Part shown: positions 48,201 through 56,600 of the stretch, piece after piece
Layout: each line of letters starts with the position of its first letter
Numbering within the stretch: position 1 is the first letter of the stretch
DNA from: Acidobacteriaceae bacterium
GTDB taxonomy: Bacteria > Acidobacteriota > Terriglobia > Terriglobales > Acidobacteriaceae
Direction: 5' to 3'
Length of the DNA: 58,794 nt
NCBI GenBank assembly: GCA_030039035.1
Contig: JASHQQ010000132.1
Coordinates: forward strand, 1-58,794
The notes under the pieces: model-generated
The model's database searches: none
What the model was told of the DNA's origin: nothing
What the model saw: the letters and a program-made list of their open reading frames with translations, nothing else
Program-made: the position numbers and the translations under genes

Positions 48201-48564
48201 CCTGATCACCAAGGCGACGGGTCGGCAATTCGAAATATTCAGTCTTCCCAACTTCGTTCCCGAGCTGATCCGGAGATGCCGCAAGGAAGATCTTCTCTTC
48301 CCCCTGCTGGATTTTCTCGTCGGCTCCGTGGACAACATTTCGGCGATGGAGTTCAAACGCTATGAAAGCGCTACCTATCAATCGGCCCGCGATGCCTCGA
48401 AATGGGGTAAACCGGATCCGTCGCTCGAAGACACGGTCAACGGCATCCTGAAATTCATGCACAGGAAAGGAATCATTTCGGTCGCAGCTCGTGAGGTCAA
48501 TGCGGCCTCGCAGAATGGGAGCCACCTGGCCTTCGCCGACGCTCTCTCCGCTACCGCTTCCTGA
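45244..48564 (+). CDS. Fatty acyl-AMP ligase-ACP-thioester reductase fusion
   Basis: This three-domain protein (1106 aa) begins with a fatty acyl-AMP ligase (about 1-575). It shows YTSGSTMEPKGVMVTHENI (about 178-196), YGLAEN, GRIKDMIILRGQNYYPQDIE and the catalytic Lys region RTSSGKIMRHK. Next is an acyl carrier domain with the phosphopantetheine Ser in EAGLDSLDL (about 615-623). Last is a thioester-reductase SDR domain with LTGGTGFIGPF (about 719-729) and the catalytic Tyr-x3-Lys in YSQSKW. It should activate a free fatty acid, load it on the carrier and release it as aldehyde or alcohol. The TTG at 45244 has GGAGG eight bases upstream; an ATG two codons on is the alternative. It is divergent from a desaturase and P450. 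Confidence 0.92.
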   Translation: MTMVSISDQLYRLAAERSHKLLYSFLDVNGDPVESYTYASFLHRTNAIASHLRHECRFTAGSRLLLAYPPGLEMICAFFGCVRAGLIPVPVYPPSSRGFQSALYKLMHIAKDCQASGILTSGDYHASLRTNLARSGVMASGVDIDYISGLRWIPTEDLADGGSDERSFDPSKILFLQYTSGSTMEPKGVMVTHENILETCPLVIDHSAPVVVSWLPQYHDMGLIGCYLYPALRGGTTHGFAPMDFIQRPILWFDTITAFRATATAAPNFAYDYCLRAGRLSKEALEECDLGSLRVLMCAAEPVKPITFTRFLETFQPYGLKSESFYVAYGLAENTLAVSLGGRDIVSVNKRAMALGKARMTTEVYEIDGATQIVSCGTPLPGMDVKIVEPEAHFALKPGRVGEIWVAGSGKCQGYWNNPELTLKQFRARLVDDSPYDDGYLRTGDMGFFHNGELYVCGRIKDMIILRGQNYYPQDIENVVEKSSCLIRQNCVAAFQIQEDSEPGLAIVAEVKNPKAIPEARKIAAAVRNYLNLETAMISFIAPRAIPRTSSGKIMRHKTKRMWQEGQFTVLSEFSREKDAGSETSVSDMQSAFGELKARYNLSGTESYNLVEAGLDSLDLVVFMHELKELLKDHGAEMLARQVDIGVIQRVSVAELFGLAERLERAPEEALLHLRLALAAFREEQRSAEKQMMSSDRKLVFEPPLPAPFAEVPALNHVLLTGGTGFIGPFLMKSLLEQTRTKIYVLVRSPDEKQGMQRLRAAMNSMGPCGAGVMEMFEARVIPVCGDLAQPMLGLAQGAWDFLANEADAVFHNGATVNYLFNYERMRDANVLGTNEVVRLAFEGRPKELNYVSTTFVFGWAVKSVLYETDLNENMELLDFGYSQSKWVAEQVVADARSRGLSTRIFRPAPVSPSVNGGGNNFDIAVRLIAFMVNHGIGVDTLNQVSFVPADIVANNLVAISTTPGTANQTYHVVRDDYANMMDITNLITKATGRQFEIFSLPNFVPELIRRCRKEDLLFPLLDFLVGSVDNISAMEFKRYESATYQSARDASKWGKPDPSLEDTVNGILKFMHRKGIISVAAREVNAASQNGSHLAFADALSATAS

Positions 48565-49315
48565 AAAGGAGCTTTTCGGTGAGCTGCTGTCCGGTTTCCA
48601 GCGCGCCCGTCGTGGTGACCGTCATCTGTTTCCCATCGGCTGACACGATCCACCGGTCCTTTTGAGTGACCTGATCGTCGCGCCGGTAGATCGAATCCAC
48701 GGTGTGAGAATCGACGAGTTGAAGGGTCACGGTATCGTTGCGCGAGTTGCGTAAATCGTATTGCTTGCCGTCAAAGCGGGCGATGTAGCTGAAGTCGCCC
48801 ATAAATCGCACTTCGCCGTTCCCTTCCGTCTCGATTTTGAGCGACAGCCCTTGACGCAGGCGAGTCTTGCCGAGGTCTTCTGTCCACTCGCCCGCGAACA
48901 GGTCGCCCTTGACCGCCTTGCCTCCGCTTCGCATCCACACGGTGATCTGATCGGACTGGCCCCTGGCGGAATTCGTTATCGTAAGTTCCTTCCCATCGCC
49001 CGAGAGCTTCTCGCGGATCGTCGACACCAGAGCTCCATCCTTCTTTTCCTTGACCTCGGCCTGTTTCTTGTCGATCCGGCGTAACTCGATCTGATTGAAT
49101 GCCGGATTGCCCGTCGCCGGCGAATCGTGACCGCTCCAATTCGCCGTGACATCGAGGTGGGATTCGCCGGACATGACGACGTGCACGCCGCCATGCAGAG
49201 GCGTGATCGAAAGCCGGTTGGGAGGATTCAGGCTGGACTGCGCGGAGACGAGCGTCCAGGACCCGATGCGCGGGTCTGCTGAACCTGACGGGAGGGCGGC
49301 AAGCAATCCGAGCAA
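48551..49315 (-). CDS. Exported protein of unknown function, two lipocalin-like halves
   Basis: The product is at least 254 residues. The N-terminal part is hydrophobic and resembles a signal peptide (LLGLLAALPSGSA). The mature part has two similar beta-rich halves, DPRIGSWTLVSAQSSLNPPN (from about 14) and FAGEWTEDLGKTRLRQG (from about 143). No enzyme motif is visible. The start is uncertain: the TTG at 49315 lacks an SD, whereas AGGAGG at 49335-49340 precedes an in-frame ATT at 49330 that would give a complete signal peptide. It is convergent with the acyl-AMP ligase fusion gene, overlapping by 14 bases. Confidence 0.65.
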   Translation of the reverse strand: MLGLLAALPSGSADPRIGSWTLVSAQSSLNPPNRLSITPLHGGVHVVMSGESHLDVTANWSGHDSPATGNPAFNQIELRRIDKKQAEVKEKKDGALVSTIREKLSGDGKELTITNSARGQSDQITVWMRSGGKAVKGDLFAGEWTEDLGKTRLRQGLSLKIETEGNGEVRFMGDFSYIARFDGKQYDLRNSRNDTVTLQLVDSHTVDSIYRRDDQVTQKDRWIVSADGKQMTVTTTGALETGQQLTEKLLFRKR

Positions 49316-49496
49316 CGCGAAAGTACGAATCGATCCTCCTAATCTGGAAGGGGCCTGTTCGGCAGAACAGGATCACGGGATGAACAGGGCATGGGTAATT
49401 GTATACTCGTCACCGTACCATTCGCGACTCCGTTAGCCGGCTCCGGACCGTGCCTCTTCCGCCTTCGCAGTGCTTTCCATCCGCCGGAAGGGTGAA

Positions 49497-51758
49497 GTGG
49501 CGACGAATTGGAATGACATGATGAATGCCGCGCGAGTGCGCCGATTTTGGGTACCCGGAGTCGTTCTTGCAGCCGCCATTGTGCTTTTCCTGTTCTCCTT
49601 TCACGCCGAACGCCATCTTGAAACCGCGACCCGCGTCGAAGGCAGCCAGGCCGAACTTGTCCGGCAGGAACTGGCGAGCCGTTTCAGGTCGCCGTTCGTC
49701 GACCAGGTGGTTCTGGTAGTCCAGGGACTCCCGCCCGCGGATTCCGAGGAAGGCGGGCAGGCGCTGACAACCATCGTTGCGGCCCTGAAAGATCAGCCAG
49801 GAGTTTCGGGGGTGGTGTCTTATCTGGAGTTGCAGGATCCGATTTTTCTGGCCCGGGGAGGCGGAACATTTGTCCTGGTGGGACTCGAATCGGTCGAGGG
49901 CACCGTGGAGCCGCTCGTTCCTGAGCTTCACCAGCTTGAACGCTCGCTTGAGAATCGATTACGGGGCCAGTATCCGGCCGTAAAGCTCGAACTCACGGGC
50001 GAGATTCCGCTGAATTTCGATATCCGAAAAGCGAGCGCCGACGACGTGCGCCATGGCGAAAGCCTGGTGATTCCGGCTACCCTCGCACTTCTGCTGGTTG
50101 CGTTCGGAAGCCTCGTTGCCGCCCTGATTCCATTGGCGGTGGGCCAGTTGGCCATTGCCACCACTCTGGCCATTACCGGATTCCTGGCCCAGCGCTGGCA
50201 CCTCTCCATTCTGGTTCAGAATTTGTCCACCATGCTCGGCCTGGGCCTGGGAATCGACTACGCGCTGCTCATGGTGAGCCGCTTCCGGGAAGCGATTTCC
50301 TCGGGCCTCGACACGCATTCCTCCGCGGTCATCGCCGCGCGCCGGGCAGGCCGCACGCTTTTGATCTCGGCGGCGACCGTTGCCATCGGATTTCTTGCCC
50401 TGCTGACTGTTCCCATCAGCGAAATCCGTTCCATCGGGGTCGCCGGATTCCTGGTAGCGGCAATGAGCGTGTTGCTGACAAATACGCTCGTGCCGGCCGC
50501 ACTGGAGCTGCTCGGTCGTCGCATCGATGCCGGCCGAATACCCTTCGTGCCCAGGCTGGACTCGGGTCGCGCCGCGCGGGGGGAAGATCATTGGAGGCGA
50601 TGGGGAATGTTGATTGTTGCGCATCCATGGCTTGCCCTCGGAATGGCGGGCGCATGCCTGCTCTTGCTCGCATGGCAGGTCACGCGAATCGATACCAGCC
50701 TGCCCCGGGGAGACTGGCTGCCGGATGCAGCGGAATCGGTCCATGCCCTGCGCGCCCTCGAACGCATGGGCCGGGGCGGTGTGGTTGAATCGCTGCGCGT
50801 CGTTGTCGAACTCCCGTCGGATTCGATCGCGCAAACCGATGCGGGGTGGAATGTGCTCGACCATCTCACCAGGAGACTCGCGAGCGACCCGCGCTGCTAT
50901 CGCGCAATCTCCGTCGCCTCGATCGCCGGAAGCAACCGGTCTTCCCTTCTTGACCTTTCCCGCGATACGCGTCGAACGTTCCTGAGCAGCGACGGACGCG
51001 CGGCGCTCATCGAGGTGGTACCCGCGGCTTCGGTCTCGTTGCGCGGACAGGTTAACTGGGTGCGGGAGCTCAGAAGGATGGGCGCGCCGGCTCTCACCGG
51101 GATGGCCGGCGCCACGCTTCTGGTTGGCGGCATCCCGGCTCTCAACGCCGACTACGAGACCATTGTCTGGGAGCATATTCCGCGGGTCGCCGGGCTGGTG
51201 GTCTTGGGGACGCTCATTTCGCTCCTCTGCGGGTTCCGGTCGATCTTTGCCGCCGTGAAGGCGATCGCACTGAACCTGCTCTCGGTTACGGCCTCCATCG
51301 GAGCACTGGTTCTGGTCTTTCAGGACGGTCACCTGAGCCGCTGGCTGGGAGTTCCCGGTGGAACCGGCAGCGTGTTTCCGCTGGTTCCCATCGTCGCTTT
51401 CGCCATCGTCTTCGGGCTCAGCATGGACTACGAGGTCTTTCTGGTCGCGCGGGTACTCGAGGCCCGACGCAGCGGATTGAGCGAATTGGACGCGATCCCC
51501 GAGGGCCTGGCGCGAACCGCTGGCCTGATCACAAGCGCCGCCGCCATCATGATCGTGGTCTTTGCGGCATTCACCTTCGGAGACTTCCTGGTGGTCAAGA
51601 TGATCGGATTTACCCTGGCGATCGCCGTGCTGATTGACGCGACGCTGGTTCGTATTGTGATCGGTCCTGCGCTCCTTCGTATTGCCGGCGACTGGAACTG
51701 GTGGCCTGGCGGGCTCTCGACAGCGCGAGGGGCTCCCTCCATGGCGACTCACGAATGA
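49497..51758 (+). CDS. MMPL-family transporter (GTG start)
   Basis: This protein of 753 residues has the RND-superfamily MMPL layout: one helix (about 20-36), a soluble loop, five helices, then the same pattern again. The helix-4-type motifs GLGIDYALLMVSRFREA (about 253-269) and GLSMDYEVFLVARVLEA carry the Asp-Tyr pairs of MmpL lipid exporters. The start is placed at the GTG 49497 with GGAAGGGTGA before it; the frame opens at a GTG nine codons earlier. In mycobacteria such pumps export lipids made with FAAL-type enzymes, and here a FAAL fusion gene ends 0.9 kb upstream, with a small exported protein gene between. No adaptor or channel gene is adjacent. Confidence 0.88.
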   Translation: MATNWNDMMNAARVRRFWVPGVVLAAAIVLFLFSFHAERHLETATRVEGSQAELVRQELASRFRSPFVDQVVLVVQGLPPADSEEGGQALTTIVAALKDQPGVSGVVSYLELQDPIFLARGGGTFVLVGLESVEGTVEPLVPELHQLERSLENRLRGQYPAVKLELTGEIPLNFDIRKASADDVRHGESLVIPATLALLLVAFGSLVAALIPLAVGQLAIATTLAITGFLAQRWHLSILVQNLSTMLGLGLGIDYALLMVSRFREAISSGLDTHSSAVIAARRAGRTLLISAATVAIGFLALLTVPISEIRSIGVAGFLVAAMSVLLTNTLVPAALELLGRRIDAGRIPFVPRLDSGRAARGEDHWRRWGMLIVAHPWLALGMAGACLLLLAWQVTRIDTSLPRGDWLPDAAESVHALRALERMGRGGVVESLRVVVELPSDSIAQTDAGWNVLDHLTRRLASDPRCYRAISVASIAGSNRSSLLDLSRDTRRTFLSSDGRAALIEVVPAASVSLRGQVNWVRELRRMGAPALTGMAGATLLVGGIPALNADYETIVWEHIPRVAGLVVLGTLISLLCGFRSIFAAVKAIALNLLSVTASIGALVLVFQDGHLSRWLGVPGGTGSVFPLVPIVAFAIVFGLSMDYEVFLVARVLEARRSGLSELDAIPEGLARTAGLITSAAAIMIVVFAAFTFGDFLVVKMIGFTLAIAVLIDATLVRIVIGPALLRIAGDWNWWPGGLSTARGAPSMATHE

Positions 51759-51851
51759 TCGACTTGGACTCAGGTTGCCGGTTGTCTCTGTCGACCAATC
51801 CTCCAGGTTGGAGGCGTGCCCTGCAACAATGTGGCGAGGCACAGCGATTAT

Positions 51852-51957
51852 GCCGTTTCAGGAAATTCTGTAGGCGGAGCCTCCATCGCCAGTCGACGCG
51901 CCCAGCACGAAGCGGCTCGAGCATCGCAGGAGAGGACACTCAATTTCCTGAAACGGC
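51852..51957. repeat. 16-bp perfect inverted repeat at the tyrosinase 3' end
   Basis: GCCGTTTCAGGAAATT (51852-51867) and its exact reverse complement (51942-51957) enclose 74 bp. The right arm includes the last codons and stop of the tyrosinase gene. The element lies between the convergent MMPL and tyrosinase genes. It may be a terminator with a large loop or a MITE-like insertion of 106 bp; no target-site duplication is evident at the ends. Confidence 0.6.
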
Positions 51958-53370
51958 CTGACTCGACTGCGATCGTTTCTCCGTTCCTTCCGCCATTCCA
52001 ATTGCGCCGATGTGCAATGTCGCCTTCGTGTGGGGCATCTCCGGCTTCCCGTCTACCAGGATTCCGGCGGGGACAATCGTGAGATCTACGGCCCGTTTCG
52101 CACGCAGGGCCGCGTTGACCGCATGGTTGACCTGGAAGCGAAAGCTTGCGGATGTGGAGCCGTGATGGACCTCGTCCTTCACACCGGGACCGAAGAGCGA
52201 AAATGAGCCCACGAAATAGATTCCCTCCGGCTCCGGCACCTGCCCTTGCGGCAATCCCACGTAGACCTGATAGGACACACCCGGCTGCGTGCTCGCTGTG
52301 ATTTCGCCAAGCTCCAAAAGCAGTTTGTGTTCAGAGGAGGCAGCGATGTCCTGGATACGCTGGAGTTCGTCTCCAAATTCGAGCGTAAGCGTGAACGGCT
52401 CGTTTACAACTTCGACCGGCGGTCCCGGAAGCTGGATGATCTGCAGGATCTCAAGCACCCAGGGTGGAAGTCGCAGAATCTCGAAGCAGTAGTCGTTCAC
52501 CTGCGTGGGCTCGCCCTCGTACTCATAGTTCAATTGCTGCGCCGCCCTGAGCACATCGCAATCGGAGAGCGTGACAGGAGAGCCGGTCTCGTCGAAGAAT
52601 GTGAAAGTCTTGCCTGTCCATGTCGTATCCGTGGTCGGGTCTTCCCGTCCTCCGCCCTGAGCCAGCCAGATATCCCAGAGTCGGTCGACATTGCTGTGAT
52701 GGAAATAGAAAATCGGATCCATGGCGGCGGTGGCAATCACGGCCATCCAGCCGCCGACCTGGACGTGCACGTTGCCGTGCGGAGTCTGGATATCCTCTAC
52801 CGCAGAGGCGAAGTCGAGATCGCCCATCGCAGCGCTGCAATCGACCGCCCAGCCCGGCAGGGATCCGGTTGGGGGCGTCGCGTTCATGCTCGCATTCCGG
52901 TGCGAAGTGTAGAGCACACTTGTGGTGTCGCGAAACATGGGCGGGATAGTCGCTTCCGTCGCAAGCTGCCAATTCCAGTAGGGAAGGGCCCAGCTTGAGT
53001 CTCCCGACATGGCGCGCACGATCCTCTCAAAGTAGTAGAGGTACATACGGTGCCACGACCAGAAGAACTCCGTGCCGTGCTGGCACTGGTTCCAGTAAAC
53101 CGGGCAGGGACACGGCAAGGTTGTGAAGTGAATGGCCGCCTGATAGGCCCAGCTCAGCGGATTTGTGGCGGGGAGCGCCTGCATGGCCGTGACGGCTGTT
53201 GCGTAGGAGACGATCTCCGGGCTGGTGGCGGTCAGGCCGCCAACGTCCTTTCGCGTGTAGGTGGTGGCGGAGACCTTCCTGGGACTCAGAAGAGATCGGC
53301 CAGCGACGGCCGCCGAAGCGGCCGCACCGGTTGAAAGAAGAAACTGGCGGCGGTTCCAGAAGCGGGCCAT
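51940..53370 (-). CDS. Tat-exported tyrosinase/polyphenol oxidase
   Basis: The product (476 aa) starts with a twin-arginine signal (NRRQFLLSTGAAA, about 6-18). The type-3 copper centre follows. The CuA site has AAIH, then a Cys-rich CPCPVYWNQCQHG, then FFWSWHRMYLYYFERI. The CuB site has HGNVHVQVGG and FYFHHSNVDRLWDIW. A C-terminal domain (about 340-470) resembles the beta-rich PPO1_KFDV part of plant-type polyphenol oxidases. It should oxidise phenols to quinones in the periplasm or outside. ATG 53370 has GGAGG seven bases before it, and a sigma-70-like promoter lies at 53500-53529. The frame above it is unsupported. Confidence 0.92.
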   Translation of the reverse strand: MARFWNRRQFLLSTGAAASAAVAGRSLLSPRKVSATTYTRKDVGGLTATSPEIVSYATAVTAMQALPATNPLSWAYQAAIHFTTLPCPCPVYWNQCQHGTEFFWSWHRMYLYYFERIVRAMSGDSSWALPYWNWQLATEATIPPMFRDTTSVLYTSHRNASMNATPPTGSLPGWAVDCSAAMGDLDFASAVEDIQTPHGNVHVQVGGWMAVIATAAMDPIFYFHHSNVDRLWDIWLAQGGGREDPTTDTTWTGKTFTFFDETGSPVTLSDCDVLRAAQQLNYEYEGEPTQVNDYCFEILRLPPWVLEILQIIQLPGPPVEVVNEPFTLTLEFGDELQRIQDIAASSEHKLLLELGEITASTQPGVSYQVYVGLPQGQVPEPEGIYFVGSFSLFGPGVKDEVHHGSTSASFRFQVNHAVNAALRAKRAVDLTIVPAGILVDGKPEMPHTKATLHIGAIGMAEGTEKRSQSSQAVSGN

Positions 53371-53499
53371 GGAATATCCTCCGAGAAGCGAGCAACGCTC
53401 GATTTGGCGTCGATAGAGAATGCGGAAGGCAGAGCAGAGAGAGCGATGAGCCGACGCGCGGGAATTGAAATGCCGCAAAGACCAGGAGAATATTCGAGC

Positions 53500-53529
53500 G
53501 GTATAGCATTCCGCTGCGTGCCGAGTCAA
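53500..53529 (-). promoter_or_regulatory. Sigma-70-type promoter candidate for tyrosinase
   Basis: On the minus strand TTGACT (53529-53524) and TATACC (53505-53500) are separated by 18 bp. The -35 matches the consensus at five of six bases. It is about 130 bases upstream of the start codon in a GC-rich setting, which makes the match notable. Confidence 0.4.
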
Positions 53530-53667
53530 GTCGGCCATCCGGAAGCACGGGCCCGGAGCCGGAACGAACTGGGCGGTCAAGGCGCTTCAGGCCAAATCGA
53601 CGAGTGATTCATCGGGGACCGGACCGCAATGGCGGACCGGGCGCTTCAAGGCATTTCGAGAACCGCT

Positions 53668-56600
53668 CTACTCAGTCACGATCACGCTCACTTCCGGGGA
53701 ACTGATTTCGCGGTAATCGCCGTTACCTTCATAGACAGCGGTAATCTCGTGCTTACCCACGGAGAGCTTGTCCGTCGTGAACTCCGCTTTGCCCAGCCTG
53801 TTGAGCATCATGGCGCCCAGTTTGGTCTTGCCGGAATAGAAGCTCACTTCGCCGGTGGGTGTGGCCCCGGCGCCGCTCAGGGTCGCGGTGAAAGTGACCG
53901 GCTTTCCAAGTTCCAACTTGCTCGCGGATGACTTCACCTCAATCGCAGGTGTAGCCTGGTTGACCTTGATCCTCACCGAGACATCGGGAGCGGGTTCATA
54001 GTCCTCATTCCCCGGCTGGCGGGCAGTCACAATCGCGGTTCCCGCGCCGGCAAGTGTCAGCGTGTCGCCGTCGATTCTCGCCGGACCCGCCACCGTGAAC
54101 GCCACCGGCAGTCCTGAGGTGGCACGGCCGGACAGATTCAACGGCTTTGCGCCGTAAGTCACCGAAGTTGGCAGGTCGAGGCCGAAGATGGTCTGGCTTG
54201 CCTTAGCGACCATGATGACAAGAGGGCCAGCCTCAGCGCTCGCGTAGACGTTATTGCCTGGATACGTTGCGGTCACCGAATCGGCTCCGGGAGGGAGCGA
54301 GGTTGTCTTCAACATCGCCGCACCGCCGGCGTTCAACGGAGATGTGCCCAGGTTCGTTGCGCCGTACTTGAACGTTACGGTTCCCGTGGGAACGGCGCCG
54401 TTGCCGGTCACGGTGGCGGATAAGGTGACCGGGGCGCCGAACGTCACGAGCTTTGCCGAAGAGGCCAACTTGATGGTCGCGGCTGCCGGCAAAACAGTGA
54501 GCGAAAACTGCTGGCGGCCGGTCGCACCCCACATGTCGGTGACCACAACGTCTATGGGTACCGTTCCGAAAGACGAGGCTTTGCCGCTCAGGATGCCGGA
54601 ACCGGGATCGATGGAGAAACCGGAAACCGCCGGGCTCAATGAATAACTGACCGGCGCGGTGCCTCCGCTGGCAGCAATCGCGGTGCTGTACAGCATACTC
54701 GCGGTCGCGGCCGGCAATGACGTTGTCGCGATTGTGGGAGCCGGATTGCAAGAAACGGTGAGCGGCCCCACTTTCACGAAGCTGCCGGCGCTGTCGGTCA
54801 CGCTGAGCATGACGTTCGCCGAGCCGGCCGTGCACTGTCCGGTGATCGCATTGGAGCTGTTCAGTGTGAGGCCGGTGGGCAAACCGGTCGCCTGGAAGAT
54901 GTACGAAGGGGTGCCGCCGGTGGCCGCAAGCTGCACATCGTAGTTCGCGCCCGCGGTCGCGCCGGGAAGCGTCGCGGGCGAAAGCGCCATCTGCGCGTTG
55001 ATCACTTCGGCAAAAGAGCCCGAACTGCCGGCAAAATCCGTTCCACCGTTTGCCGGCCCGGTGCCCTCATAGGTCGCGGTCACCGTGTTCGACCCGGCGG
55101 GCAGGGCCGAGGTCGTGCAAGTCGTCTGGCCGGCGGACAACTCGCTCGGCGAGCACCCCGTGTTGGAACTCCAGTTGACAGTGCCCGACACGCGGGCGCT
55201 CCCCAGCGAGGGAGCCACTGTCGCGGTGAAGGTGACGCTCGTGTTCAGGTCGGCCGGACTCTTGGCGGACACGCTGGTCGTGGTCTCGATCTCACTCCAG
55301 TTCTGAATGAGGTTGTAGACGTTGACGCTGCCCAGGCCGGTGGCATAGTCCCAACCTGTGCCGGCGGTATATGCCGGCTCGAAAGACGAAGTTGAAGTGG
55401 AAAGCGCGCCAACGTACGTCTTGTTGTCGGTTCCGTAGCAGTCCGTTTCCATACACGGGACAATGTTGTCGCCCAGGGTGATGTCGTAGAAGACGCAACT
55501 GTTCTGGTTTACATTCACCGTGGACGAGTTGCACGCTGCGCTGCCGGAAGCTCCGAATTCCAATGCTCCAAGCGCGTAATACCGAGGACCAGGATTCCCC
55601 TGGTCGGCGCCGGCAGCCTGATTCACCAGCGCCTGGATGCCGGCCATCATGGGCGCGGCGAAGGAGGTGCCGCCGGCAAGCAAGTCAAAAACATCGGTTT
55701 CGTCGGAGTAGTCGCAGGCAGCGCCGCCCTGGTTGGTATCGCTCATGCAGTACACGAGCGCATGCCCCCAGATATCGCCCGTCGAGGAAAAGAGCGAGAC
55801 GTCGGGCAGATAGCGAGGTCCGCCGGAACTTGTCGGCAGGCCGTAGACCCCGGTCTGCCAGATGGGCTGGCTTTCCAGTGTGCTCGCCCCGCCGCTGCCT
55901 GCAAGGATCTCCTGCAATTCGGAATAACCGATCGAGCTCGAGGCGTTGCATGCGCCGGTCGTTCCGTAGGCCTGAGCGTAGCCGAACAGGCTGTCGACCA
56001 GACCGCCGGCGCAGGAGTCGTTCCAGGGAATCTCGGGAATGTAGGAGATCGCTGAACCCAGCGCGGAGGTGTTGGTCGAGCTCCAGTAGTTGGTTTGCGG
56101 CGGTCCGCCGATTTGGCTCTCGTACGCGTCGGCGAAGTCGGTGCCTCCGACGGCTACGTTATACGAAGTGTCGGCGAACCCGTTGGGCGAAATGCCACCC
56201 TCGGCGTAGGGCGCGCTACTGGCGTCGCACATCGCGGCGCCCGAATCTCCGGACGAGACAAACACGCCGATCCCCATGCCCGCGGCCTGCTGGAACGTGG
56301 ATTCATAGAGCGCATGTCCAGCCGATCCAACGGTATTGTCGCAAACGCCATAGCTCATGCTGATCATGTCGGGCGGGGTGGCTCCGTTGACCAGGTTCTC
56401 GGCCGCGGTCAGGAAACCATAAACACCACCGGCGTCCGCGCAGGTGGCGATCACGATATCGGCGTTGGGAGCGGCGGCGCCGGACCACTCCGCATCCAGC
56501 GCGACCTCGCCTTCGGCCCCGTTTTCTCCGGGGTCATTGCAGGTCATGTTTTCTGAAGGCTTCGCCGCCTGAGGTTGTTCCTGAGTGACGGTGCCCTTGT

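Noticed and set aside
49959-51842. Long minus-strand frame opposite the MMPL gene
   Set aside because: Its composition is rich in Arg, Gln, Asp and Glu with no recognisable motif; it is a shadow of the MMPL gene.
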